NCBI GenBank assembly: GCA_900321005.1
Contig: ONUF01000012.1
Span: 1-64,000 of the forward strand
Reading direction: 5' to 3'
Source of the DNA: an uncultured Bacteroidales bacterium
Lineage (GTDB): Bacteria; Bacteroidota; Bacteroidia; Bacteroidales; Paludibacteraceae
Length of the DNA: 64,000 nucleotides
Made by a program: the position numbers and the translations under genes. Below the pieces are notes generated by a model that was given only the letters and a program-made list of their open reading frames with translations, did no database searches and was not told the origin of the DNA. Positions 34,789-42,499 of this stretch are shown here, one piece after another (position 1 is the stretch's first letter; each line of letters begins with the position of its first letter).

Positions 34789-35823
34789 CTTCAAATACTT
34801 TTTGTACGTCCGTTCAAAAAGTGCAACTGCTTGTCCGATGGTGCCGAAGATCTCTCCTCCGGAGGCGTTGGCATGTCCGCCGCCATGGAAGACTTCGCTC
34901 GCCCATATATTCACAGGTCGGTCACCTTGCGAGCGGAAGGATATACGGATACGGGACTTCGGTGTGCCGGGCTTGGCGCGCTCCTCGCGCATGAAGACGG
35001 AGTAATAGACATCGCTGATCTGAAGCGGCATGTTCACCAGTCCTTCGGTGTCGCCCACCTGGTAATGGTACTGCTCCAACTCGTCCGCCGAGAGGGTGAT
35101 GAGCGCCAAGTGGTGCTCGGGGTAGATGCGCATCTTGCGATAGAGGGCATAGCCGGTGAGGCGCACGCGGTGCTCGGAATACTGGTTAAAGACCGCATCA
35201 TAGATGGCATCTTTCTGCACGCCCGCGCGTAAGAGTTCGGCGATGATGTCGTACAATTCCGCGCGCGTAGAGTTAAAGCTGAAATTGCCCGTGTCGGTCA
35301 TGAGGCCGGTGTAGATACAGGTCGCAACTTCGTTGCTGATTGCTGATTGATCTCCGAAGAGCAGTTTATAGACAATTTCGCAACTGGACGAGGCTTCGGG
35401 GTGGGAGTGTATCTCATCGGCGAAGTCCGTCGGGTTGAGATGGTGGTCGATGAGGATCTTCGGGCAGGGGTTAGCGAGCATCTTGTCACCCATGGGTCCG
35501 ATACGCTTGGGGTCATTGAAATCGGTGCAGATAAAGAGGTCCGCGGCTGCGATGAGGACATCGCAGGCCGTGTGCTCTTTCTCATACACGTGTATCTTGT
35601 CCGCGCCCGGCATCCAGTTGAAGAATGCCGGAAAGGCATTGGGGACGATCACGTGTACACTAGCGCTACCAGCGCGTTTACACTGCGGCTCTGCCGCGTT
35701 TAACTGTGCCTCCGGCACGTTTAACCAGTTCCATAGCGCGAGGGCTGAACCCATGGCATCGCCGTCGGGCGCCATGTGGGTAAAGATGACGATATGTTGT
35801 GCGTTCTGCAGCAGTTCTTTCAT
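34783..35823 (-). CDS. nrnA: DHH-family oligoribonuclease / pAp phosphatase (NrnA-like)
   Basis: A 346-residue DHH-DHHA1 phosphoesterase of the NrnA group, which degrades short oligoribonucleotides from the 3' or 5' end and can dephosphorylate pAp. The metal site includes THMAPDGDAMGSALAL (DxD), TDFNDPKRIG and ILIDHHLNPTDFAD with the DHH motif. The C-terminal DHHA1 domain has FRSQGDRPVNIWASEVFHGGGHANASGG with the GGGHxxAxG motif. The protein is cytoplasmic. Two repeat families are embedded: GTTTA mini-hairpins at 35.65-35.73 kb (encoding LNAAEPQCKRAGSASVHV, a probable surface insertion) and a two-unit period-7 repeat near 35.34 kb. Confidence 0.93.
   Translation of the reverse strand: MKELLQNAQHIVIFTHMAPDGDAMGSALALWNWLNVPEAQLNAAEPQCKRAGSASVHVIVPNAFPAFFNWMPGADKIHVYEKEHTACDVLIAAADLFICTDFNDPKRIGPMGDKMLANPCPKILIDHHLNPTDFADEIHSHPEASSSCEIVYKLLFGDQSAISNEVATCIYTGLMTDTGNFSFNSTRAELYDIIAELLRAGVQKDAIYDAVFNQYSEHRVRLTGYALYRKMRIYPEHHLALITLSADELEQYHYQVGDTEGLVNMPLQISDVYYSVFMREERAKPGTPKSRIRISFRSQGDRPVNIWASEVFHGGGHANASGGEIFGTIGQAVALFERTYKKYLKI
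35334..35347. repeat. Two-unit period-7 repeat (TGCTGAT) inside nrnA
   Basis: Two exact TGCTGAT units are followed by a diverged third. The consensus is the same as in the arrays inside ftsW, murD and murE. Confidence 0.55.
35653..35723. repeat. GTTTA mini-hairpin repeats inside nrnA
   Basis: Units GTTTACACTGCGGC..GCCGC (35676-35697) and GTTTAACTGTGCC..GGCAC (35698-35718) each combine GTTTA with a small hairpin, followed by another GTTTA. A related GTGTA unit precedes them. They encode an Ala/Ser/Lys-rich segment of NrnA. Confidence 0.75.
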
Positions 35824-35827
35824 GCGC

Positions 35828-37447
35828 TTATTTCTTCTTGTTTTTTACCTGCTTATGTACATACAGTCCCGGCAGGAAGGTCTTCTTCACGCCGTCGATA
35901 CACGGACCGAACATATAGAGCGGGAAGGGTTTCCACTCGTTGCGTTTCCATTCCACTTCATATGCCCGCGGGCGGATGTCCACGGCCGTCGGGTTGCTCT
36001 TCGGCAGCAGGGTGTTGGCGAGAGTAGTGAAGGCCTTTGCGTTCTTGGTGACGATCTTATAGGGGATATCATCTTCCTCATGCACCTTGACCTTCAGACC
36101 GTGATAGAGCATGCGGAAGGTGCCTTTGGCCAGTTGGTTGTCGCCGGTATAGTGCATGTCGAGCGTGTCGAGATGGCAGTCGGCGGTGATACCTACGAGC
36201 GGACGCACGAAGGTGTTGAGGTAGTCGATGTCGATGTCGGTAGCATGGAGGTCGAGCAACCACTGGCAGGACTTGTCCATACTCATGTTCATCTTCGCGA
36301 TAGCATGTCCGTTCTTCGAGATAGGACAGTGACCGTTGACATACATCGTTGCTCCGCGTTTGTTGGTGACATTATCTACCAGAGTGCGGATGTCGCGCAG
36401 TTTGAGACGACCGCAGTTGACGTTCGTGCTGGCGAACTCGATGTCTATCTTGCGAATGCCGGCATCCACATGCTTGATGCAGAAGACGGCGGGCAGAGAG
36501 GTCAGGATGTTCTGCGGCATGTCGAACGGTGCTTTCGGGGCATAGCGTTCATCGCGGAAGATGTCCATGCTCGCTACCGTCGCCGAGAGGTGGTCAAGGT
36601 TGAAGTCTTTGTTCATCGCCTTATGGATGGGGTTGAGCGGTGCCGTGGTGACACTCTCGATGGTCATGTCCATCCAAGTCACAGGTTCGCGCACGATGTC
36701 GCCGAGTTTCTTGCGGGCCATCGTGTGGCATATACGGGTACGGCCGACCTTCAGCTCACCTTGGTTGGCATGCTCGATGTCGCTGGTCTCCAAACGTATC
36801 ATGCCGTCGGGCATCAGCACGCGGGCATTGCCGAGCGAGAAAGCATACATGGTGTCGTTATAGTGGAAAGTCGAGTCATAGACGAGGTCATGGACCGTGA
36901 GGCCGACGGTGTCCACCGCCAGGTCCAGTTTGGAACTCAGGCTATGCAGCGAGAAAGCGGCGTTCTTGATATGCAACTTGTCCAACTCCGCGCGCTTGAG
37001 CCATTCGCTGCCTTGGCGAAGGGTCGTGTCCTTGAACTGCGGGAAGGACAGCTCGGGGTGCTTCTCGTCGAGCCATAACTCCATCGCCGGCCGAACGATA
37101 CGCACATCGTTGATGTATATCTGTTTGTCGAACAGCAGCGAGTAGAAGATACGTCCTACGGCGATGCGGTCTACATGCGCCACAAAACCCGGAACGACGG
37201 TGTCGTTGACGTGCAGGGGCTCACCGCGATAGGCAAAATGCAGGTCCGTCACATCGGCGGTGCCGCTGAAGAAACGCAGGTCGATGTCACCCACCGACGC
37301 TTCGCATCCCGGCAGTTCTGCCAGCGCTTTGTTGACCTCTTTGGTGAGAACGCTCGAGAGCATCACGTCGGCAGTCACAAAGAAAGCAATGCCGATGGCA
37401 AGCAGGCAACCCAACACAATCAAGGTTATTTTCGTTCCTTTTTTCAT
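35828..37447 (-). CDS. AsmA-like / DUF748 membrane-anchored protein
   Basis: A 539-residue protein with one N-terminal membrane helix (ITLIVLGCLLAIGIAFFVTADVML) and a long periplasmic beta-rich domain, the layout of AsmA/DUF748 proteins that may form lipid-transfer bridges between membranes. ASVGDIDLRFFSGTADVTDLHF is the typical beginning of the repetitive strand domain. The C-terminus is lysine-rich (KQVKNKKK). It lies between nrnA (four-base gap) and murG (26-base gap). The envelope context fits. The ligand is unknown. Confidence 0.7.
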   Translation of the reverse strand: MKKGTKITLIVLGCLLAIGIAFFVTADVMLSSVLTKEVNKALAELPGCEASVGDIDLRFFSGTADVTDLHFAYRGEPLHVNDTVVPGFVAHVDRIAVGRIFYSLLFDKQIYINDVRIVRPAMELWLDEKHPELSFPQFKDTTLRQGSEWLKRAELDKLHIKNAAFSLHSLSSKLDLAVDTVGLTVHDLVYDSTFHYNDTMYAFSLGNARVLMPDGMIRLETSDIEHANQGELKVGRTRICHTMARKKLGDIVREPVTWMDMTIESVTTAPLNPIHKAMNKDFNLDHLSATVASMDIFRDERYAPKAPFDMPQNILTSLPAVFCIKHVDAGIRKIDIEFASTNVNCGRLKLRDIRTLVDNVTNKRGATMYVNGHCPISKNGHAIAKMNMSMDKSCQWLLDLHATDIDIDYLNTFVRPLVGITADCHLDTLDMHYTGDNQLAKGTFRMLYHGLKVKVHEEDDIPYKIVTKNAKAFTTLANTLLPKSNPTAVDIRPRAYEVEWKRNEWKPFPLYMFGPCIDGVKKTFLPGLYVHKQVKNKKK

Positions 37448-37460
37448 ATCTATGAATTTT

Positions 37461-37488
37461 TACACTTTACACCTTACACCTTACACAA
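37461..37488. repeat. Period-7 array (TACACCT type) at the murG 3' end
   Basis: Units TACACTT, TACACCT, TACACCT, TACACAA are seen. The murG stop codon lies inside the array, so the last residues of MurG (KLCKV) are encoded by it. Confidence 0.85.
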
Positions 37489-38565
37489 TTTCATCACTTC
37501 TTCTGCGATGCGTTTTGCCGAGTCGCGCTGGGCGAGGGTGAGCACGTTGGTGTGCAAGGTCTTCAGTCGCGCGTCATCTTGAATCAATTCCAGCGCCGTA
37601 GGAATCAGTTTCTCGGCGGCCTCGATATCTTTGACGAGCACCGCGGCGTCCTTGCGCACGAGCGCCAAGGCATTGTGCGTCTGATGGTCCTCCGCTACGT
37701 TGGGCGAAGGCACGAGGATAGCGGGTTTGCCGAGCAGGCATATCTCGCTGATGGACGAAGCGCCCGCGCGCGATATGACGAGGTCAGCCTGCGCATAACG
37801 GTCAGGCATGTCGCTCAGAAAATCCAGACACTCGATGTTCGCCGGGCTTCCGGCTGCTTCCCATGCTGCTTTGCAGGACTCGAAGTATATCTTACCTGTC
37901 TGCCACACGACGTGGATATCGCTGAATGCTGAAAGCTGATTACTGATAGCTTCTTTCATGGCGTTATTGATTGTCTGGGCACCGAGCGAGCCGCCGATGA
38001 TTAATAAATGTTTAGTGGCTGCGCCGTTTATAACTTCGCGTTTAGGGGCTTTGCCGTTTAACAGGTTCTGCCGCACGGGATTTCCGGTCAATATGATCTT
38101 GTCGGCGGGGAAGAAGCGCTCCATGCCTTCGTACGCTACGCAGATCTTCGCGGCTTTATTTTTAAGAATCTTATTGGTCACGCCGGCAAAGCCGTTCTGC
38201 TCTTGCAAGAGAATAGGAATACCCATTTGCGCTGCGGCCCACATTGCTGCACCGGAGGCATAACCGCCGACACCGACACCTACGTCGGGACGGAAGTCGC
38301 GAATGATCTTCTTCACTTGGCGGATGGATTTCGCGAGGTCGATGAGCACGGAGATGTTCTTCCAAGGCTGGGCACGGTTGAAGCCGCGTACGGGCAGACC
38401 GACGATCTCATAGCCGGCTTGCGGAACACGCTCCATCTCCATGCGTCCAAGGGCGCCGATGAATAAGATCTGCGCGTCGGGGTCGAGTTCCTTCAGCGCG
38501 TTCGCGATGCTCACTGCGGGGAAGATGTGTCCTCCGGTTCCCCCTCCGGAAATCAAATACCGCAT
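37474..38565 (-). CDS. murG: UDP-GlcNAc:lipid I N-acetylglucosaminyltransferase MurG
   Basis: A 363-residue MurG that adds GlcNAc to lipid I to make lipid II on the cytoplasmic face of the inner membrane. The ATG at 38565 gives MRYLISGGGTGGHIFPAVSIA with the glycine-rich GGGTGGH at residues 7-13. An upstream in-frame extension overlaps the promoter. LLQEQNGFAGVTNKI, IIGGSLGAQTIN and SRAGASSISEICLLGKPAILVPSP form the donor site. Two repeat elements are embedded: GTTTA mini-hairpins (38.01-38.06 kb, encoding LNGKAPKREVINGAATKHL) and a period-7 array (37.92-37.95 kb, SNQLSAFSD). The gene is separated from the main division cluster at 47-58 kb. Confidence 0.95.
   Translation of the reverse strand: MRYLISGGGTGGHIFPAVSIANALKELDPDAQILFIGALGRMEMERVPQAGYEIVGLPVRGFNRAQPWKNISVLIDLAKSIRQVKKIIRDFRPDVGVGVGGYASGAAMWAAAQMGIPILLQEQNGFAGVTNKILKNKAAKICVAYEGMERFFPADKIILTGNPVRQNLLNGKAPKREVINGAATKHLLIIGGSLGAQTINNAMKEAISNQLSAFSDIHVVWQTGKIYFESCKAAWEAAGSPANIECLDFLSDMPDRYAQADLVISRAGASSISEICLLGKPAILVPSPNVAEDHQTHNALALVRKDAAVLVKDIEAAEKLIPTALELIQDDARLKTLHTNVLTLAQRDSAKRIAEEVMKLCKV
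37921..37948. repeat. Period-7 array (GCTGAAT type) inside murG
   Basis: Units GCTGAAT, GCTGAAA, GCTGATT, ACTGATA are seen. They encode a Ser/Asn/Gln-rich stretch between conserved MurG blocks. Confidence 0.8.
38010..38060. repeat. GTTTA mini-hairpin repeats inside murG
   Basis: GTTTAGTGGCTGCGCC (38010-38025), GTTTATAACTTCGC (38026-38039), GTTTAGGGGCTTTGCC (38040-38055) and a further GTTTA are consecutive units inside the murG coding sequence. Confidence 0.75.
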
Positions 38566-38586
38566 AGTTCTTTTCAAAAAACGCGG

Positions 38587-38617
38587 CAAAGGTACAAAAA
38601 AATATTGATATATGCAA
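38587..38617 (-). promoter_or_regulatory. Promoter for murG
   Basis: On the minus strand TACCTTTG (plus CAAAGGTA at 38587-38594) with TTG 20 bases upstream (plus CAA at 38615-38617) matches the Bacteroidetes consensus. It lies 22 bases upstream of the murG ATG, which rules out the longer reading frame. Confidence 0.75.
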
Positions 38618-38622
38618 ATAAA

Positions 38623-38654
38623 TTTGCACATATCGCGAAAAAGCAGTAATTTTG
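38623..38654 (+). promoter_or_regulatory. Promoter for the EamA transporter
   Basis: TTTG at 38623-38626 and TAATTTTG at 38647-38654 with a 20-base spacer match the consensus. It diverges from the murG promoter. The likely start of transcription just precedes the ATG at 38670. Confidence 0.7.
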
Positions 38655-38669
38655 TGCACTTTTTTATTT

Positions 38670-39635
38670 ATGTGGATAGTTTTATCGTTCATCTCTGCCC
38701 TCTGTCTGGGGTGCTATGATATCAGTAAGAAGATCGCGCTGCGGGAGAACCGGGTGATTGATGTGCTGACGCTGAGTGTATGTATCTCGACGGTGCTGTT
38801 GTCGGTGCCGTGGTGCCTGTCGCGCGTATGTCCGGAGACGATGACGGCTACGCCGTTTTTTGTGCCGCAACTGGATCTCGCGGCGCACGGCTTGGTGGTC
38901 ATCAAGTCGATGATTGTACTCAGCAGTTGGGTGTTCGCGTATATCTCGTTGAAGCACCTGCCGCTGTCGGTGGTGAGTCCGATGCAGGCGACGCGGCCGA
39001 TGTGGACGTTGGTAGGCGCAATGCTCCTTTTCGGCGAACGATTGAACGGATGGCAGTGGCTGGGTGTGAGTCTGGCAATTGGCACGGTGTTCGTGTTCTC
39101 TTTCAAAAATAAATCGCGGCTGAAGGGGGTGAAGAATAAAGTGGATGGAAGGTATTATGTTGCCTTGGCTCTCGCCATCCTTATCGGCGCGTGTTCCGGC
39201 TTGTACGACAAATACCTCATGCGCAGTTACGACCATAACGCCGTCCAGGTCTATTATACCTTCTATCAGGCTCTGATGATGCTTGTGGTGTGGTTTGTTG
39301 TCCGCGCCTTGCAGGCAAAAAAAGAACAAGCGTCCACCGCACACCCTACACCGTCCACCTTACACTTTACACCATCCACCTTCCACCCCATACAAAAAAC
39401 AGGCGTTATCGTCCTGATAAGCCTGTTTCTCATTGTCTCGGACAACGTCTATATGTTAGCGCTTCGCGATCCGGACAGTCTGATAGCCGTCGTGAGTACC
39501 ATCCGCCGCGGCGGTGCGGTGATAGGCTTTGCCTACGGCCTGCTTTTCCTCAAAGAACCCGACCCTTGGAAGAAAGTCGCCTGCATGCTCGGCATCCTCG
39601 CCGGCCTCATATGTCTGGCGATAGGGTCGATGTAG
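38670..39635 (+). CDS. EamA/DMT-family membrane transporter
   Basis: A 321-residue inner-membrane protein with ten predicted helices in two EamA halves (MWIVLSFISALCLGCYDISKKIAL; LPLSVVSPMQATRPMWTLVGAMLLFGERL; second half DSLIAVVSTIRRGGAVIGFAYGLLFLKEP). The family exports metabolites or nucleotide-sugar-type compounds, but the substrate is unknown. I start it at 38670, since an upstream TTG start would overlap its promoter. The large central cytoplasmic loop (EQASTAHPTPSTLHFTPSTF and following) is encoded by an eight-unit period-7 repeat, an unusual expansion for the family. Confidence 0.88.
   Translation: MWIVLSFISALCLGCYDISKKIALRENRVIDVLTLSVCISTVLLSVPWCLSRVCPETMTATPFFVPQLDLAAHGLVVIKSMIVLSSWVFAYISLKHLPLSVVSPMQATRPMWTLVGAMLLFGERLNGWQWLGVSLAIGTVFVFSFKNKSRLKGVKNKVDGRYYVALALAILIGACSGLYDKYLMRSYDHNAVQVYYTFYQALMMLVVWFVVRALQAKKEQASTAHPTPSTLHFTPSTFHPIQKTGVIVLISLFLIVSDNVYMLALRDPDSLIAVVSTIRRGGAVIGFAYGLLFLKEPDPWKKVACMLGILAGLICLAIGSM
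39332..39387. repeat. Period-7 array (NTNCACC type) inside the EamA gene
   Basis: Eight units are seen: GTCCACC, GCACACC, CTACACC, GTCCACC, TTACACT, TTACACC, ATCCACC, TTCCACC. They encode the Pro/Thr/Ser/His-rich central loop, the longest in-gene array of the window. Confidence 0.9.
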
Positions 39636-39637
39636 GG

Positions 39638-39725
39638 TATCCACCTTGTCTCCACCTGGTTCCAAAGGGTACTCAATGGGTGCTGAAAGGGTGATCAAAG
39701 GCTGATCAGACCAAGATCACCCTAA
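39638..39725. repeat. Period-11 array after the EamA gene
   Basis: Eight 11-base units run directly from the EamA stop: TATCCACCTTG, TCTCCACCTGG, TTCCAAAGGGT, ACTCAATGGGT, GCTGAAAGGGT, GATCAAAGGCT, GATCAGACCAA, GATCACCCTAA. Adjacent units are most alike, as expected of a drifting tandem array. Confidence 0.75.
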
Positions 39726-39747
39726 CCACAAACCAAGGTCTATACGT

Positions 39748-40107
39748 TTACGGCTTAATTTCTTCGCCGCGCTTTAACATTTCGTTTACCTCATGCCTAA
39801 CGTAGTCGCACAACCGCCCATAGGCCGGCTTACCCCATTTCTTCGCACGATATAAGGTCTCATCATATTTCGCTTGCCATGCCGCACGCCGCTCCGGATC
39901 TCGTAAGATAGCCTTGCTCTCCGCGACATAATTGCTAAACTGCTTCGCCGTAGGATGTGCCGCGCGTCTCTTCTTCTCTGCCTTACTTAATTCCGGCTTA
40001 TGACATACCGCCGCCCATGTTCCGTTTCCCGGAATATGCCGCGCGTAGAAATCCTTATCCACATGCCCTTTCATGTCATCCACCAATCCCGTCCATTGTA
40101 CTTTCAT
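39748..40107 (-). CDS. Uncharacterised basic 119-residue protein
   Basis: I do not recognise this family. The protein is cytoplasmic by appearance, with no signal peptide or membrane segment, very basic and rich in Lys, Arg and Trp: MKVQWTGLVDDMKGHV, ELSKAEKKRRAAHP, AILRDPERRAAWQAKYD, and a helical C-terminus (GRLCDYVRHEVNEMLKRGEE). The charge pattern would suit a nucleic-acid-binding protein, but this is only suggestive. It stands alone with its own strong promoter, between a period-11 array and a hairpin-rich leader. Confidence 0.6.
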   Translation of the reverse strand: MKVQWTGLVDDMKGHVDKDFYARHIPGNGTWAAVCHKPELSKAEKKRRAAHPTAKQFSNYVAESKAILRDPERRAAWQAKYDETLYRAKKWGKPAYGRLCDYVRHEVNEMLKRGEEIKP

Positions 40108-40138
40108 AGTATTTCTCTCTCCTTTCTAAATCCGCCTG

Positions 40139-40169
40139 CAAAGGTACAACAAAAAAATGACATTTCCAA
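40139..40169 (-). promoter_or_regulatory. Promoter of the 119-residue protein
   Basis: Minus-strand TACCTTTG (plus CAAAGGTA at 40139-40146) with TTG 20 bases upstream (plus CAA at 40167-40169). The -33 element falls at the edge of a 12-bp stem (40156-40167 with 40182-40193). Confidence 0.7.
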
Positions 40170-40193
40170 ATTTTCGCCTTCGGAAATGTCATT
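40156..40193. other. 12-bp stem-loop overlapping the promoter
   Basis: AATGACATTTCC at 40156-40167 pairs exactly with GGAAATGTCATT at 40182-40193 across a 14-base loop. Since it overlaps the promoter spacer it may be an operator, or the terminator of the upstream transcript. Confidence 0.6.
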
Positions 40194-40257
40194 AATATTC
40201 ATTTTTCTTCTATTTCAGGTCAATATCATTGACCGCTTTGGATTACGTCCCTGACAA

Positions 40258-40271
40258 GGAGCTTTAGCTCC
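40258..40271 (-). terminator. Hairpin after the BspA-like gene
   Basis: GGAGCTTTAGCTCC is a short perfect palindrome starting five bases past the stop codon on the minus strand. There is no T-run, so intrinsic termination is uncertain. It may instead be a degenerate member of the mini-hairpin family. Confidence 0.4.
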
Positions 40272-40275
40272 GCTC

Positions 40276-42477
40276 TTATTTTACCATCTTTCCTTCCGTG
40301 TCATACACATGCTCTCCGCGGAGAATGTAGATTTGACCATCCATGAGGACTTTGACGGGTTTGTCGGAGTCAACGTGGAGTTCTTCAATACCATTGAGCC
40401 AATTAGTGTGGAAGGACATGTTTTTTTTGTCCATTTCTTGACCATCTGCATCTTTGGCAGTGATGGTTATATTATATTCCGTGCCGGATTCAAGTCCTGT
40501 GACAGTAAAGTGAAAACCTGTTATTTGTTCACTTTGCGATTTGTAATTTCTATTGGGCGCAAAAGCTATCCCAATTAAATGTCCGGACGCATTAAAGGTC
40601 AATTTGTATATCACATTCCCGAAGAAATCACGTATTACAATTTCATAACTAACAGCCCCCGCGATGAATGGCCAAATAATTCCGGCGGTGGTGTTGGTTG
40701 GCGTAATGATAACATCCTCGATATGTTCTGTTATTTCTTCTGCATCAATGGTCTCAATGTAGTAGAAATCACGCCAACCTGTAGCCGCTTTGTACTTATC
40801 CACGGAAGCAGACAAGACATGCAAGACACATTCGAATTTGTCTATACCGTCAAAGGAATTGCTATAGGTCACACAAGGTTTTTCGCGATAACTATAGATT
40901 TGCTCTAATCCCGTACAGTTGTAGAAGGCTTGCTCATAAATCGTTTTTACCGTTGTCGGCACACTAATATGCTTGATTGTGGTGTAACCGGCAAAAGTGC
41001 TATTTCCAATAGTTGTAACTCCTTCTGCAATAATCAATTTCTCTACGGCTTGCGGAGCTTCTACACCGAACGTATAATTGCTATTAAGTGTTCCGTTTCC
41101 GCTGATGGTTAGAGATTTGTTAGTGTCATCATATTCCCACGTGAGAGCCAAATTATCACCACATTTCCCGCTCCTATCTGCCGCAAAGGTGGCAGCAAAG
41201 GTAGTATCTTGTGTCAGGGTTATATAACGAGGATTTTCGGTATTGCCATCATTCCATTGAGTAAAGTGGTAGCCTTCATCTGGAATAGCAGATATTTCAA
41301 CAGGCTCACATGCGTTTCCTCCTTCTTGTTTTATATGCCCATTTCCGAAAGGAACTACGCTAATACTATAAGGAGATGGAGCATGTCGAATACGATCTTT
41401 GTATTGATTCCAATTTTCGGCAGACTGATATGTTTCCAATGCTCCGCATGGAACATATATTGATGTTAAATAGTAGTTATTGAACGCCTCGTATCCTAAG
41501 GAAGGCGGAGTTTCCGCGTCTATTGTCACAGTGGTCATGTTTCTGCATTCATAGAAAGCCTGCCCTCCAATGCTTGTGACGCTGTTTGGAATTTCAATAG
41601 AGGTTAAACTGGTGCAATAAGAGAAAGCACCTCCTCCAATCCACTTTGTTCCTTCTGTGATAGTATATGAAGATAATGCTCTATCTACCGCTTCAATTAA
41701 ATAAGTATCTGCATAGCGGATATTGTCAATTACCGGCAAACTTGTACAACCCGAGAAAGCACCATCTCCAATGTTCGTGACGCTGTTTGGAATATTTATA
41801 GAGATCAAGCTACAACAACTATCAAAAGCACCCCACTCAATGTTTGTAACGCTGTTTGGAATTTCAATAGAGGTCAAACTGGTGCAACCTTCAAAGGCTC
41901 TGGTTCCAACCCACTTTGTCCCTTCTTTGATAGTATATGAAAATAGTGATTTATCCACCGCTTCCACCAAATATGTATCTGCATAGCGCAGATTATTCTC
42001 AGTGGGTAAACCTGTGCAACCATAGAAAGCATACCCCTCAATGTTTGTAACGCTATTAGGAATTTCAATAGATTTCAATCCGATGCAACCTGCGAAAGCC
42101 TGCCATCCAATACTTGTGACGCTATTGGGAATTTCTATAGTGGTCAAACTCGTGCAACCCGAGAAAGCAGAATCTCCAATGCCTGTGACACTATTTGGAA
42201 TAGTCACAGATTTCAATCCGATGCAACCTTCGAAAGCCTGCCCTCCAATGCTTGTGACGCTATACGTAACGGAATTGTATTCCGCGAAAGCAGGGATATC
42301 AATGGTCGTCAGGCCAGAATAGTTACTACTAGACCAAAGCCACTGGTATGTTACCTCAGCCGTTTTGTCCTTGTCGTTGAGGATATAATACAGATTGCCG
42401 ATCATAACCCTTTCGGCATACATGGTGCTGATACTTGCCATTACGGCAAAAAAGAGAGTAAAAATTTTTGTTTTCAT
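40276..42477 (-). CDS. BspA-like leucine-rich-repeat surface protein with type IX-style C-terminus
   Basis: A 733-residue exported protein. A signal peptide (about residues 1-21, ending STMYA) leads to BspA-type LRR_5 repeats (about 70-345 and 475-530) with the unit SVTIPNSVTxIGxxAFxGCxSL repeated about ten times. Between them is an InlB-type B repeat (NGHIKQEGG, YHFTQWNDGNTENPRYITL). A fibronectin type III-like domain (about 590-690) follows. The last ~25 residues (KPVKVLMDGQIYILRGEHVY to GKMVK) resemble the C-terminal tail of type IX cargo in Bacteroidales, so export through SprA is plausible. Such proteins mediate adhesion to host or other cells. DNA composition is AT-richer than the surrounding core genes. 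Confidence 0.85.
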   Translation of the reverse strand: MKTKIFTLFFAVMASISTMYAERVMIGNLYYILNDKDKTAEVTYQWLWSSSNYSGLTTIDIPAFAEYNSVTYSVTSIGGQAFEGCIGLKSVTIPNSVTGIGDSAFSGCTSLTTIEIPNSVTSIGWQAFAGCIGLKSIEIPNSVTNIEGYAFYGCTGLPTENNLRYADTYLVEAVDKSLFSYTIKEGTKWVGTRAFEGCTSLTSIEIPNSVTNIEWGAFDSCCSLISINIPNSVTNIGDGAFSGCTSLPVIDNIRYADTYLIEAVDRALSSYTITEGTKWIGGGAFSYCTSLTSIEIPNSVTSIGGQAFYECRNMTTVTIDAETPPSLGYEAFNNYYLTSIYVPCGALETYQSAENWNQYKDRIRHAPSPYSISVVPFGNGHIKQEGGNACEPVEISAIPDEGYHFTQWNDGNTENPRYITLTQDTTFAATFAADRSGKCGDNLALTWEYDDTNKSLTISGNGTLNSNYTFGVEAPQAVEKLIIAEGVTTIGNSTFAGYTTIKHISVPTTVKTIYEQAFYNCTGLEQIYSYREKPCVTYSNSFDGIDKFECVLHVLSASVDKYKAATGWRDFYYIETIDAEEITEHIEDVIITPTNTTAGIIWPFIAGAVSYEIVIRDFFGNVIYKLTFNASGHLIGIAFAPNRNYKSQSEQITGFHFTVTGLESGTEYNITITAKDADGQEMDKKNMSFHTNWLNGIEELHVDSDKPVKVLMDGQIYILRGEHVYDTEGKMVK

Positions 42478-42499
42478 ATATTTTGATAATGTTTATTTG

